From Salinilacustrithrix flava (lineage in GTDB: Bacteria; Actinomycetota; Acidimicrobiia; Acidimicrobiales; Salinilacustritrichaceae), in assembly GCF_041228405.1 (NCBI RefSeq), contig NZ_CP133888.1:2666001-2730000 (forward strand): a stretch of DNA of 64,000 bases, read 5' to 3'. Positions 1 to 8,186 of the stretch are shown one piece after another. Both the position numbers and the translations under genes were made by a program. The notes under the pieces are model-generated. The model had not been told where the DNA came from. It saw only the letters and a program-made list of their open reading frames with translations, and ran no database searches. Numbering within the stretch: position 1 is the stretch's first letter; each line of letters begins with the position of its first letter.

Positions 1-384
1 TGGCAGACCCGCACCCGTGCCGTCCTCGCTGCGAACGTGTACCTGCGCTTGCTCCGGCCCGTCGGCTGGGATCTGCTGGGAGCCGAGCAGCATCTCGGTT
101 CGTCCGTCGCTGACCTCGTCTGGGGTCTGCGCACGACGGCCGGTGAGATCGTGGCGGTCTTCGTCGACGAGCTGAAGACCGGACGGGACCCCCTCACCGA
201 GCCTGAGCTGATCGACCAGGTCGCCCGGCTCGAACGAGACGCGTCGGAGCAGTGGCCTGGCGTGTTCGCCGGCGTTCGCGTCGCCGAGACCCGGCACGCA
301 TCGCGATCCCGCTTCTGGACCAGCGACGGATCTCGACTGCTGGCCGCCCAAGGACCCGATCTGGGTGGGGAGGTCCGGTCATGA
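1..384 (+). CDS. PD-(D/E)XK nuclease, TnsA-like (5' partial)
   Basis: The frame is open to the first base of the window, so the gene probably starts upstream; the GTG at 37 is only the first visible start. Counting from that GTG, E17, D26 and E45-L-K47 form the E...D...ExK pattern of PD-(D/E)XK nucleases (hydrophobic strand VAVFVDELKTG). It sits directly upstream of and overlaps (ATGA, 381-384) a Mu-type transposase, which is the place of TnsA in Tn7-like elements. TnsA cuts the 5' ends of the element so that it moves by cut-and-paste. The fold call rests on the motif and position; no close family member is recognised. It could also be a solitary nuclease with another role. Confidence 0.55.
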   Translation, partial: WQTRTRAVLAANVYLRLLRPVGWDLLGAEQHLGSSVADLVWGLRTTAGEIVAVFVDELKTGRDPLTEPELIDQVARLERDASEQWPGVFAGVRVAETRHASRSRFWTSDGSRLLAAQGPDLGGEVRS

Positions 385-2180
385 GCGACGACAACGTGAA
401 CGAGCAGTTCGAGGCGCTGACCGCCGGGCTGCGCTACACGGCCCAGGACCCCGAAGCGATCGAGGCGGTCCGTGAAGCACTCGACGGCGGACGTGCACTC
501 AGCGAGGAGCGCAACAAGGAGCTCCAGGTGCGGCTGGGTTGTTCCCGCGCGACCGTCTGCCGCATCCGTGACCGCATCGTCGCAGAGCTGGAAGACGAAC
601 CGGAGCCGGAGAACTCCTTCGACAGCCTGGAGCGGTACGGATCCGACGGCTTCTACTTCGACGAGCCCATGTTGGTCCTCTACCGGATCCTGGACTGCAA
701 CCAGGCTGAGCTCGGTCGGGCCCTGGCAGCGGCTGGGTACCCGAGGCCGTCACCGGCCACGATCTGCCGCCGCCTCGACGACCAGACCCCTCGCGTGGTC
801 GATGGCGTGAGGTACGGGCACAAGAACCGCTACCGGTTCCAGCTCACCCGCCGCTTCGAGTCCGCCGCCCCCTACGACCTGTTCCAGGTCGACGAGTTCC
901 ACATCCCCGTCGACGTCCTCGTCCCCCTCGAGCGCGGCGAGAAGATCTACAACGACGACGGCAAGCGCATCGACCCTGTGCAGCCCGACGGTCCAGGCGG
1001 CCGGCTGTTCAAGGTGATGCAGCCACGGCTGCTGGTCCTGCTCGACGCGTACTCCCGCTACGTCGTCTCCTACGCCGTGCTGTTCAAGCCGGCAGCCACG
1101 ATGCGAGACACGCTCGCCCTGTTCGCGGACGCCTTCGTCCGCCGTGAGATCGACGGCCGAACCATCGGCGGTGCCCCGGACATGATCGGTACCGACAACG
1201 GCGGCGCACTCTGCGGCCACCTCGTCTCGGCGTTCCTGGAGCTCGTCGCCTGCGACCTCGACATCGCACTGGGCTACTCGCCCCAGACGCCCGGCAAGGC
1301 CAAGATCGAAGCGAACGGCAAGCCGATCAAGCGTCGGCTGACCACCGGCATCGTCGGCCGTCGGACCGAGGCCCGGAGCCGGGACGGCTACGACATGGCA
1401 GCCGTCGATCCGAAGCTGCTGCTCACCGCGGACGAGTTCCTCACGCACGCCCACGGGGTCATGCAGGAGTGGAACTTCGAGCACGTGCACAGCTCCACCG
1501 GCGAAGTCCCCTTCGAGCGGTTCACCCGTGACGGCGTCATCGGAAATGCCGTCCCCAACGAGGTCCTGGCGATCGCGTTCCTCCAGGCCCAGCACGTCAG
1601 CTACGACCGGCTCAGCGGCGACGGCCGCCGCCGCGTCGACAAGGAAGGCGTCCGCCTCTTCGACGGCACCTACCACCAGGCCGTCGGCTTCCACGACGAG
1701 ATCGGGTCGACCGTCGAGATCCGCACTCTCCACCACCGCCGCGACTACCAGATGGCGTTCACCCTCGACGGCAAGTTCATCGACATCGTGAAGCACCCCA
1801 GCGCGTGGACCGAGGACGACGACCGCGAACGCAAGGCCCGCGCCGTCGACGACACCCGCACCATCAACCGGGTCCACAAGGCCGCCGCGAACTACACCGC
1901 CGCCGCCGCGTCGACGACCCCCGAGGATCTGGCCGCCGAGGCGGCCCGGCTCGCCATGCGCAACGCCGAAGTCGACGACGCCAAGGCCGCAAAGCGCGAC
2001 GTCACCCGCCCCGACGACGTCGGTCCCCGCCGCCGCAAGAACACCAAGGACGCCGTGGACCTCGAGGCCAACGACGACACCTACGACCTGACCAGCGCCA
2101 TGGCTGCCATGGCCGAACACGAGAACGACGACGTCGTAGTCGACGCCGAAGACACCGCTGTGACCGAGGAGCGAGCATGA
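381..2180 (+). CDS. tnsB: Mu/TnsB-family DDE transposase
   Basis: This 599-residue rve-superfamily integrase joins the 3' ends of the element to target DNA. An N-terminal HTH (about residues 40-66, SRATVCRIRDRI) is followed by the RNase-H-like core with D171 (FQVDEFHI), D272 (IGTDNGG) and E310 (AKIEANGK). The D-D spacing is 101 and the D-E spacing 37, as expected for the family. A Mu-transposase C-terminal beta-barrel region and an acidic, charged tail follow. The ATG at 381 overlaps the upstream stop (ATGA); an earlier in-frame start at 252 would overlap the nuclease gene by over 130 bp and is less likely. The stop overlaps the ATPase start, giving translational coupling. All three catalytic residues are intact, so the enzyme may be active. 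Confidence 0.93.
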   Translation: MSDDNVNEQFEALTAGLRYTAQDPEAIEAVREALDGGRALSEERNKELQVRLGCSRATVCRIRDRIVAELEDEPEPENSFDSLERYGSDGFYFDEPMLVLYRILDCNQAELGRALAAAGYPRPSPATICRRLDDQTPRVVDGVRYGHKNRYRFQLTRRFESAAPYDLFQVDEFHIPVDVLVPLERGEKIYNDDGKRIDPVQPDGPGGRLFKVMQPRLLVLLDAYSRYVVSYAVLFKPAATMRDTLALFADAFVRREIDGRTIGGAPDMIGTDNGGALCGHLVSAFLELVACDLDIALGYSPQTPGKAKIEANGKPIKRRLTTGIVGRRTEARSRDGYDMAAVDPKLLLTADEFLTHAHGVMQEWNFEHVHSSTGEVPFERFTRDGVIGNAVPNEVLAIAFLQAQHVSYDRLSGDGRRRVDKEGVRLFDGTYHQAVGFHDEIGSTVEIRTLHHRRDYQMAFTLDGKFIDIVKHPSAWTEDDDRERKARAVDDTRTINRVHKAAANYTAAAASTTPEDLAAEAARLAMRNAEVDDAKAAKRDVTRPDDVGPRRRKNTKDAVDLEANDDTYDLTSAMAAMAEHENDDVVVDAEDTAVTEERA

Positions 2181-2959
2181 CAACGCAACTGCAACTGCCG
2201 TACGGGCCCCACTGGGGAACACTCGCCTCCCTCGACGATGTAGCGACCGTGGAGACCGACGCGCTCCTGCGCCTGCGTGTCCGGGTCGACGAGGCGATCC
2301 GGCGCCGCACGATCCTGGTTGTCACCGGACGGTTCGGGACCGGGAAGTCGTTCGGCGTGGCTCGTGCGGTAGAAGAACGCGCCCCCGTCCACGACGTCGA
2401 CGTCGTCTGGTTGGAGATGCAGGCCTCAACCGGCCAACGCGACCAGTGGCACGAGCTCTACTACGAGATCCACGGCTACTACCCGGCGAAGTCCGCAACG
2501 ATCGGCGACGTCATCCGCATGCTCAAGCACGACCTGGCGGAGCGGCCCCGTGTCCTCGTGCTCGACGAAGCCCAGGAGGTCCACAAGCAGGTGTCCAAGC
2601 AGCTCCGTTGGCTGCACGAACCGAAATCCTCGGACTTCGGGCTCATCTTCTCCGGCACACCCAACCTGTGGCACGACCTGCTTCCCGGTGCGATCCGATC
2701 GAGAACAGGTCACCACGTCAAGGTGAAGGGCCTCAGCGACGAGGACGCAGTGAAGCTGTTGCCCCAGTTCCATCCGATCTTCGCCACCGCGGATCCCGAC
2801 GACCTCCGTCGATGGAACCGGACCCGGGCTCGCGGGTCGTTCCGCTGGTGGGCTCGCATCCTCGAGAACGCCGTCGACCTGCTACCGCACCTCGACGGCA
2901 AGCTCACCGACCGGGCCATGGCCGTGATCTGCGCTGACCTGCCCGAGGGCATGTCGTGA
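2177..2959 (+). CDS. tnsC: TnsC/TniB-type AAA+ transposition regulator
   Basis: The 260-residue ATPase has Walker A GRFGTGKS (residues 51-58) and Walker B VLVLDE (126-131) followed by AQE, then a sensor-like strand IFSGTPNL, as in the TnsC/TniB/IstB-like AAA_22 group. In Tn7-like elements this protein links target choice to the transposase. It is short, like TniB, with no long C-terminal extension. It starts at ATG 2177, overlapping the transposase stop by 4 bp, and its own stop overlaps the next start (GTGA at 2956). Confidence 0.9.
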   Translation: MTTQLQLPYGPHWGTLASLDDVATVETDALLRLRVRVDEAIRRRTILVVTGRFGTGKSFGVARAVEERAPVHDVDVVWLEMQASTGQRDQWHELYYEIHGYYPAKSATIGDVIRMLKHDLAERPRVLVLDEAQEVHKQVSKQLRWLHEPKSSDFGLIFSGTPNLWHDLLPGAIRSRTGHHVKVKGLSDEDAVKLLPQFHPIFATADPDDLRRWNRTRARGSFRWWARILENAVDLLPHLDGKLTDRAMAVICADLPEGMS

Positions 2960-4242
2960 CCGCCGCCGACGTGACGCCCCGGGTCTGCGTGGTCGGGGAC
3001 TCCACGGAGTGGCCGGCCTGGCTGGCATCTCGCCCCGAGCACCACCCGAACGTCTTCTGCGTCGACGTCCCGCCGTTGACCATGCCAAGCGTCGTCGACG
3101 CCGCCGAGGCCGTCCTCACCGGACTGGGCAAGGACGGACGTCTCACGTTCGCCAAGCGAAGCGCCGAAGCTCTCGCCGCAGCCTGGCTGTCGGTGACCCA
3201 CCACACCGACGCCCTGATCGTCGACGTAACGGTGCTCCGCGGACGCGTCCTCGAAGATGTCGTCCACATGCTCGTGGCGTTCGGGATCCGCCCGTGGCTG
3301 GTGATCCCCTCCGGCGACTACGACGACCTCGATGAGCGAACCGACCTCGCCACCGAGCTCGTCGACCACTTCGACGGCGTCCTCCTCAGCCCGGCCGAGA
3401 CCGTCGCGGCGTGGCCCGACACCGCCGACCCGACCGCAGCGGACACCGATGACGACGGGGACTGGCCGCTCGTGCCTCGGATCGACGCCGTGTACTTCCG
3501 CAGCGCCGTCCGAGACCTTCTCGACCCAGACGACGCCACGTTCGTGGACACCTACTTCGTGTCCACCGTCAAGGAGATCCGCGACGAGCTCTCGCAGCCG
3601 AACTTGCAGATCCGCTCGGTCGAGAAGCTGCTCCGCAACCGGATGCACGACGCCGTCACCGACGACGAGCTCATCACCATCGTCCGAGCCGCCCAGGTCG
3701 CCGCCGCCACGACCCGGTTTCGGATCTTCGTCAACCCGATCCGGCTCTTCGGCGCCTGCAACGTCCTGCCACGCCGCGGCCACATCGTCCGCGACGACTG
3801 GTGGACCCGCCTCGACCGCTACCGCGACCCCGACGTCGGCACCGTCGCCGCGCTCCACATGGCCGGCATGGACCTCGCCGACATCCACACCCTCGCCACC
3901 GACGACGTCACCGAAGGCCCGGACGGCTCGGCAACCGCCACTGGCGCCTCCGGCGCGCCGTTCACGCTCACGGGACCCGCCGCTCGCTTCTTGCGTGCCT
4001 CGGTCGCCTGGCGCATCTTCGGCGCCGGGCCGGGCCCGTTGTTCTCCACCCATCGCGCCGACGGCATCTCGAACCAGCGCCTCGGGCACCTCGCACGCGA
4101 ACCGATGACGGTCGGGATCCGACACACCGGCGTCAAGGCATGGCGCAACGAGCCGACGGCCGAGAACTGGCTGGCCAACTACGGCATCACCGTCGACCGA
4201 TCCACGAAGGCGAAACGCCGAGCGGAGCAGAAGTCCGCATGA
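2956..4242 (+). CDS. Unknown transposon protein in the TniQ position
   Basis: This 428-residue protein is of no family I recognise. It starts at GTG 2956 with a GTGA overlap, so it is part of the transposition operon and lies where TniQ/TnsD would be expected. No TniQ zinc-finger cysteines are visible. The N-terminal part (about 1-170) alternates hydrophobic strands and helices (VCVVGDS; ALIVDVTVLRG; PWLVIPSGDYDDL), like a small Rossmann-type domain. The C-terminal part faintly resembles a tyrosine-recombinase catalytic domain: residues 302-318 (MAGMDLADIHTLATDDV) look like the box-I helix pair with the arginine replaced, and IRHTGVKAW (R389-H390-T391) like box II. No well-placed nucleophilic tyrosine is evident. 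It may act in target selection or DNA architecture, but the function is unproven. Confidence 0.7.
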   Translation: MTAADVTPRVCVVGDSTEWPAWLASRPEHHPNVFCVDVPPLTMPSVVDAAEAVLTGLGKDGRLTFAKRSAEALAAAWLSVTHHTDALIVDVTVLRGRVLEDVVHMLVAFGIRPWLVIPSGDYDDLDERTDLATELVDHFDGVLLSPAETVAAWPDTADPTAADTDDDGDWPLVPRIDAVYFRSAVRDLLDPDDATFVDTYFVSTVKEIRDELSQPNLQIRSVEKLLRNRMHDAVTDDELITIVRAAQVAAATTRFRIFVNPIRLFGACNVLPRRGHIVRDDWWTRLDRYRDPDVGTVAALHMAGMDLADIHTLATDDVTEGPDGSATATGASGAPFTLTGPAARFLRASVAWRIFGAGPGPLFSTHRADGISNQRLGHLAREPMTVGIRHTGVKAWRNEPTAENWLANYGITVDRSTKAKRRAEQKSA

Positions 4243-5000
4243 GCACCGCCACCAGCCCACGCAAGCCCAGCCGGCGCCGCCCCAAGTACCACCTGATCGA
4301 CCCGACGATGGTCCGCCAGCGCCGTCTGACGCTGCGCCTCTCCGCCGACGTCCTCGCTGACCTTCTCGGTGTGTCCGCCGGCGCCATCGACCACCTGGAA
4401 CACGGCGGCGAGCAGAACCACCTCACGATCGCCTACATCGCGGACCTCGCTCGCTTCCTCGGGGTCACCCCCACCGAGCTGCTCGCCCCACCCACGGGGA
4501 TCCCGGGCGGGGACGGTGACCTCGTCGACCCCGACGACCCCGTCACCGTCGGCCGCATCCTCGCCGAGGTCGGCGTCGTCCATGCCGACGACCTCGCGAT
4601 CTCGCTGAACTGGTCGACCGGACGGACCTTCTACGCGCTCACCGTCCTCGAAGAGCGCCTCCACGGTGTCGGCCAGCGGCTCTCCTGGCTCGCCGACAGC
4701 CAGGTCGCCATCATCCACGCCCCGGGCGACCCCGCTCCGCTGGCGCCCCTCACTCGGAACACGATCGCGGCGTGGGGCGTGAAGGCCGACGAGGCCTCCA
4801 TGATCGAATGGGTCGCCCGGAAGGGCCAGCACCGCACTCTCGGCCAGGAGATCAACCCGATCGTCGTCAACCGCCTGAAGGCTGCTGGCATCCTGACCGA
4901 CACCGTCGTCCACGGCCCTCGAGCGAAGAGGGCCGCAGCCGGCGAGGAAGCGTTGCGTTTCACCGACGATGCCCGCTTCAACCTCTGCCTCGATGACTGA
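4239..5000 (+). CDS. XRE-family HTH regulator of the transposon
   Basis: This 253-residue protein has a basic N-terminus (about 1-25) and then a Cro/C1-type HTH (about 28-85: LSADVLADLLGVSAGAIDHLEHGG ending in LGVTPTELLAPP). A longer C-terminal part (about 95-253) follows, whose first half could form a winged-helix-like unit (ILAEVGVVHADDLA). It starts at ATG 4239, overlapping the upstream stop (ATGA). The operon position suggests it controls the transposition genes, possibly through the palindrome at 5898-5921, or acts as a DNA-binding target adaptor. No ligand or partner can be read from the sequence. Confidence 0.75.
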   Translation: MSTATSPRKPSRRRPKYHLIDPTMVRQRRLTLRLSADVLADLLGVSAGAIDHLEHGGEQNHLTIAYIADLARFLGVTPTELLAPPTGIPGGDGDLVDPDDPVTVGRILAEVGVVHADDLAISLNWSTGRTFYALTVLEERLHGVGQRLSWLADSQVAIIHAPGDPAPLAPLTRNTIAAWGVKADEASMIEWVARKGQHRTLGQEINPIVVNRLKAAGILTDTVVHGPRAKRAAAGEEALRFTDDARFNLCLDD

Positions 5001-5832
5001 CGACCTGCCGCGAACACCGTTGCGGCTGCACCAGACCCACGAGGCTGTCGAGATCCACCTGGACGGTGACGCGTGGGCATGGGCGTGGACGCCCAACGTC
5101 GACGACCCGGACCAGCGCATCGAGATCGATCTGCTTCCGGACCTCGCGCTCGTGTGCCACGCCGGGCGTGGCCGCACTGTCGAACCGGCAGCTCTGCCCG
5201 GTGAACCCCCGGGACTGACGCTGCTCGTCAGCGTCAACCTCGGCGCTCAGGGCGCCGCCACGATCGACGGGCAGCAGATCTCCGAGGAGGCAGTCACGTA
5301 CCTGGCCGCTGCCGGTCTCGTCGCCCTGATCAGAGCGGGCCGGGACGCAGAGCACGGCGATCCGGTCACTGCTTCACCGGACGACGACTGGGCTTCGGCT
5401 GAGGCGGCTCGGCTCGTCCGGGTGGCGCGGTCGAGGCTCCTGGACGAAGAACCGGTGCTCAGCGTCGACGCGCTCATCGACAAGCGCGTCGAGCTCGCCG
5501 GGACCCGAGGCAACAGCCCGATCCAGGTCCGATCGTGGGTGCAGTACCAGCGCGACCGGGGGCGGCTCGTCACCATCACCACCGGTGGGGTCCAGTACGT
5601 GCCGCTGTACCAACTCGACGACGCGTTCAGCCTCCGCGAGCGTGCCGCGGCGATCAACGTCCGGCTGCACGAAGCGGGTTTCAGCGAGTGGGCTGCCTGG
5701 GACTGGTGGACGGTCCAGTCGCCGTGGGTCGAAGCCCGGCCCGTCGATCTCCTCGAGGCGGCAGGGAACGACCCCACCGCAGCCGAGCAACTGGAGGCTG
5801 CCGTCGCCGGCCTGCTCGTCGAATCCGGGTAG
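4993..5832 (+). CDS. Protein with C-terminal DUF2384/MbcA-like module
   Basis: A 279-residue protein. The ATG at 4993 lies 8 bp inside the preceding gene and was preferred over an upstream start at 4969. The N-terminal half (about 1-110) is a predicted beta-rich domain (VEIHLDGDAWAWAW; RIEIDLLPDLALVC). The C-terminal part (about 165-279) resembles the toxin-binding module of Xre/MbcA/ParS antitoxins: RDRGRLVTITTGGVQYVP leads to YQLDD, and WTVQSPWVEARPVDLLEA resembles the family's Trp...GRRPIDLL signature. It ends the six-gene operon. No RES or other toxin gene follows, so an antitoxin role is uncertain; a DNA-binding adaptor is equally possible. Confidence 0.6.
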   Translation: MTDDLPRTPLRLHQTHEAVEIHLDGDAWAWAWTPNVDDPDQRIEIDLLPDLALVCHAGRGRTVEPAALPGEPPGLTLLVSVNLGAQGAATIDGQQISEEAVTYLAAAGLVALIRAGRDAEHGDPVTASPDDDWASAEAARLVRVARSRLLDEEPVLSVDALIDKRVELAGTRGNSPIQVRSWVQYQRDRGRLVTITTGGVQYVPLYQLDDAFSLRERAAAINVRLHEAGFSEWAAWDWWTVQSPWVEARPVDLLEAAGNDPTAAEQLEAAVAGLLVESG

Positions 5833-5897
5833 ATGAGCAGGCCTGACCAGCGCCGGCGCGAACCGCGCTCGCGCGCAGGGTGCGCGCGGCAGGGACT

Positions 5898-5921
5898 ACA
5901 TCGCTGTAGTTACAGCGATGT
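5898..5921. promoter_or_regulatory. 24-bp operator-like palindrome
   Basis: ACATCGCTGTA, a GT spacer and TACAGCGATGT form a perfect 11-bp inverted repeat. It lies in the 232-bp gap between the transposition operon and the helicase start. The gap is less GC-rich than its surroundings (GTAGTAGAGTCAAATC follows). The size and symmetry fit a homodimeric HTH repressor; the XRE protein encoded about 0.9 kb upstream is the obvious candidate (inference). Confidence 0.7.
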
Positions 5922-6064
5922 GAGTAGTAGAGTCAAATCGAACTGCCACTTCCGGCAGTCGGTTGATTCAGCTCCTGGGGGCCGCACCGTACCGACGGAT
6001 GCGTAGGGGCTGGTGGATGCCAACAGCCTCAGACGCCACCGACCCCTCACAGGAGGCCCCGGCC

Positions 6065-7927
6065 GTGCTCAGCAGCGACTCGATCGCCCAGTTCTTCGCC
6101 AACGCTCCGGTCAACATCGCCGGCAACCCCTACCTGCGGACACCTCAGATCGACGGGCACGCCGCCGCCGTTCGGCACTTCGCCACCTCAGACGAGCGAG
6201 CCATCGAACAGATCCCAGTCGGGTGCGGCAAGAGCGGTCTCATCGCCCTCCTGCCCTTCGGCGTGGCACGCGGGCGGGTGCTGGTCATCGCGCCGAACCT
6301 CGCGATCAAGGACCAGTTGGCTGACGATCTCGACGTGACCTCGGCATCGTGCTTCTACCGGCGTACCAACGTGCTGGCGGATCTGTCGAGTGGGCCGTTC
6401 CGGGCCGAGCTCGACGCTGACGCCAACATCCACGACTGCCACAACGCCCACATCGTCGTCACCAACATCCATCAGCTCGCCGAGCGGGCCGAGGGTTGGC
6501 TGTCGCAGTTCCCCGCCGACTTCTTCGACCTCATCGTCGTCGACGAGGGACATCACAACGCAGCTCCGACCTGGCAGAACGTGTTCGATGCGTTCCCCCT
6601 AGCCCGGGTCATCAGCCTCACTGCCACGCCGTTCCGGGCGGACGGCGCCGAGGTCGCCGGCGAGAGCATCTACAAGTACACGTTCCGGGAAGCGATCCGA
6701 AAGGGCTACATCAAGGACATCAGGGCCGAGAACGTCGCACCCACCGAGCTCGTGTTCACGTACCAAGGCGACGAACGTCGCCACACCCTCGACGAGGTCC
6801 TCGAGCTCCGCGAGGAGGACTGGTTCTCCAAGGGCGTGGCCCTCGCCGAGGAGTGCAACAAGTCCATCGTCGACGCGTCCGTCCTGTGGCTCCGCGACCT
6901 CCGCACCACCGGCACCCACCACCAGCTGATCGCCGTTGCATGCAGCATCGACCATGCCCGCCAGATCCGCGGCTTGTACGCAGAGCTGGGTTTGTCGGCG
7001 AAGGTCATCCACTCGCGCATGGAAACCGCCGACAAGGACAACGTCATCCGCGACCTGAAGGCCGGGATCCTGGACGTCGTCGTCCAGGTGCAGATGCTGG
7101 GCGAAGGCTTCGATCACCCACCTCTCTCGGTGGCCGCAGTGTTCCGGCCGTTCCGGTCACTCAGCCCCTACATCCAGTTCGTGGGGCGGGTCATGCGCGT
7201 CAACGTGCAGAACGCTCCGCAGCACCCAGACAACCGTGGCGTCGTGGTCTCCCACATCGGCCTGAACATCGAACGTCACTGGGCGGACTTCAAGCGCCTC
7301 GATGCAGACGACCAGGAACTGATCGCAGGCTGGGTCGGCGGGAACAGCGCCGAGAACGCCGGCGGGGACGGGGACGGCGCATCACCGTGGCGCGACGGCG
7401 GCCACATGGACGTCACCCGTGAGATCCTCAGCGACCGCTTCATCTCCGACCTCTTCCTCGATGACGCCGATGACGACGCCGTCATCGACAACGCGATGGA
7501 GACCTCCCGGGAACAGGGGCTCGACCTCGAACTGCTCGGGATCACCCGCGACGACCTGCGCCGCCGCTTCGCCGAGGCTCGCGCCCGATCTGGTCCCGTC
7601 GGTCCGGAGCGCTTGCCGGTGCAGCCGCAGGCACACCGCAAGGTTCAGCGCCAGCGACTCGACGAGCAGGTAAAGAGCCAGGCATCGACGGTTTGCTCGA
7701 CTCTCGGCGAAGCTGCGTCGGGGCGGCGTATCGCGCTGCTGGGTGGCACGGGGGCGACCAACAACCTCGGTGCGGTGATCGTCTTGCTGAACCGGAGGGT
7801 CAGCACCCACCCGGCAGTGGATGGAACGGATCGTGCTGAACTGAGCCTGGACCAGATCGAGGCCGCACGCGCTGCGCTTCCGGAACTCGCTCAGGAAGTC
7901 GCAGCCGAGCTGGCTGGCCGGCTCTGA
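6065..7927 (+). CDS. SF2 DEAD/DEAH-type helicase, candidate cargo
   Basis: A 620-residue SF2 nucleic-acid helicase or translocase. Motif I is degenerate (IPVGCGKSG), motif II is DEGH (LIVVDEGHHNAAP) and motif III is SLTATPF. The second RecA domain carries QMLGEGFDHPPLSVA and YIQFVGRVMRV, as in the ERCC3/type I restriction-type helicases. A roughly 200-residue C-terminal extension has no recognised domain. GTG 6065 was chosen because AGGAGG at 6051-6056 sits at ideal spacing; in-frame starts at 5963, 5999 and 6017 are alternatives. The next gene overlaps its stop (TGATG). Such helicases are common parts of phage-defence systems, but no nuclease partner is visible here. Confidence 0.85.
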   Translation: MLSSDSIAQFFANAPVNIAGNPYLRTPQIDGHAAAVRHFATSDERAIEQIPVGCGKSGLIALLPFGVARGRVLVIAPNLAIKDQLADDLDVTSASCFYRRTNVLADLSSGPFRAELDADANIHDCHNAHIVVTNIHQLAERAEGWLSQFPADFFDLIVVDEGHHNAAPTWQNVFDAFPLARVISLTATPFRADGAEVAGESIYKYTFREAIRKGYIKDIRAENVAPTELVFTYQGDERRHTLDEVLELREEDWFSKGVALAEECNKSIVDASVLWLRDLRTTGTHHQLIAVACSIDHARQIRGLYAELGLSAKVIHSRMETADKDNVIRDLKAGILDVVVQVQMLGEGFDHPPLSVAAVFRPFRSLSPYIQFVGRVMRVNVQNAPQHPDNRGVVVSHIGLNIERHWADFKRLDADDQELIAGWVGGNSAENAGGDGDGASPWRDGGHMDVTREILSDRFISDLFLDDADDDAVIDNAMETSREQGLDLELLGITRDDLRRRFAEARARSGPVGPERLPVQPQAHRKVQRQRLDEQVKSQASTVCSTLGEAASGRRIALLGGTGATNNLGAVIVLLNRRVSTHPAVDGTDRAELSLDQIEAARAALPELAQEVAAELAGRL

Positions 7928-8166
7928 TGCCAGGCCGTCCCCGGTCCGTCCTCCTCCGGCTCGAGGTGCGGCCTGCGGGGCGGCGCTGCACCTGCGCCCA
8001 CAACACCGCACACGTGATGCTCAAGGGCGATCTGCGCTTCGTCGTGCGTGACCGAGGCCCCGCTGCCGGCGAGAAGGGCTACTGCGCCGCCTGCGCCTCC
8101 GAGATGCTCGTCAAGGCCAAGGCGGAGCTCGACGCACTCGAAGCGGCTCTCCAGCCATTCCACTGA
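7927..8166 (+). CDS. Four-cysteine mini-protein
   Basis: This 79-residue protein starts at ATG 7927, sharing one base with the helicase stop, so it is translationally coupled. A CTC pair near residue 24 and CAAC near residue 56 could bind one zinc ion. They flank a short beta segment (VMLKGDLRFVVRDRGP), and a C-terminal helix follows. No family is recognised. Coupling suggests that it works with the helicase. Confidence 0.7.
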   Translation: MPGRPRSVLLRLEVRPAGRRCTCAHNTAHVMLKGDLRFVVRDRGPAAGEKGYCAACASEMLVKAKAELDALEAALQPFH

Positions 8167-8174
8167 CGCTGACG

Positions 8175-8180
8175 TACCCT
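8175..8180 (+). promoter_or_regulatory. -10 element for a leaderless transcript
   Basis: TACCCT lies 6 nt before ATG 8187, the arrangement seen at many genes in this window. It would let the 8187 gene be transcribed independently of the helicase. Confidence 0.5.
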
Positions 8181-8186
8181 GCGGCC

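Noticed and set aside
750..2222. Long minus-strand open frame opposite the transposase
   Set aside because: It is rich in Val, Gly, Ala, Asp and His in the way typical of antisense frames in high-GC genes, has no domain motif, and the plus-strand frame has an intact DDE triad.
2710..4260. 516-codon minus-strand frame opposite the unknown transposon gene
   Set aside because: Its composition is that of an antisense shadow, and the plus-strand genes have overlapping start/stop coupling that continues the operon.
4239..5832. Classical RES-Xre toxin-antitoxin pair
   Set aside because: The C-terminal module of the second protein fits the antitoxin family, but no RES-domain toxin (Arg/Tyr/Ser pattern) follows and the genes belong to the transposition operon.
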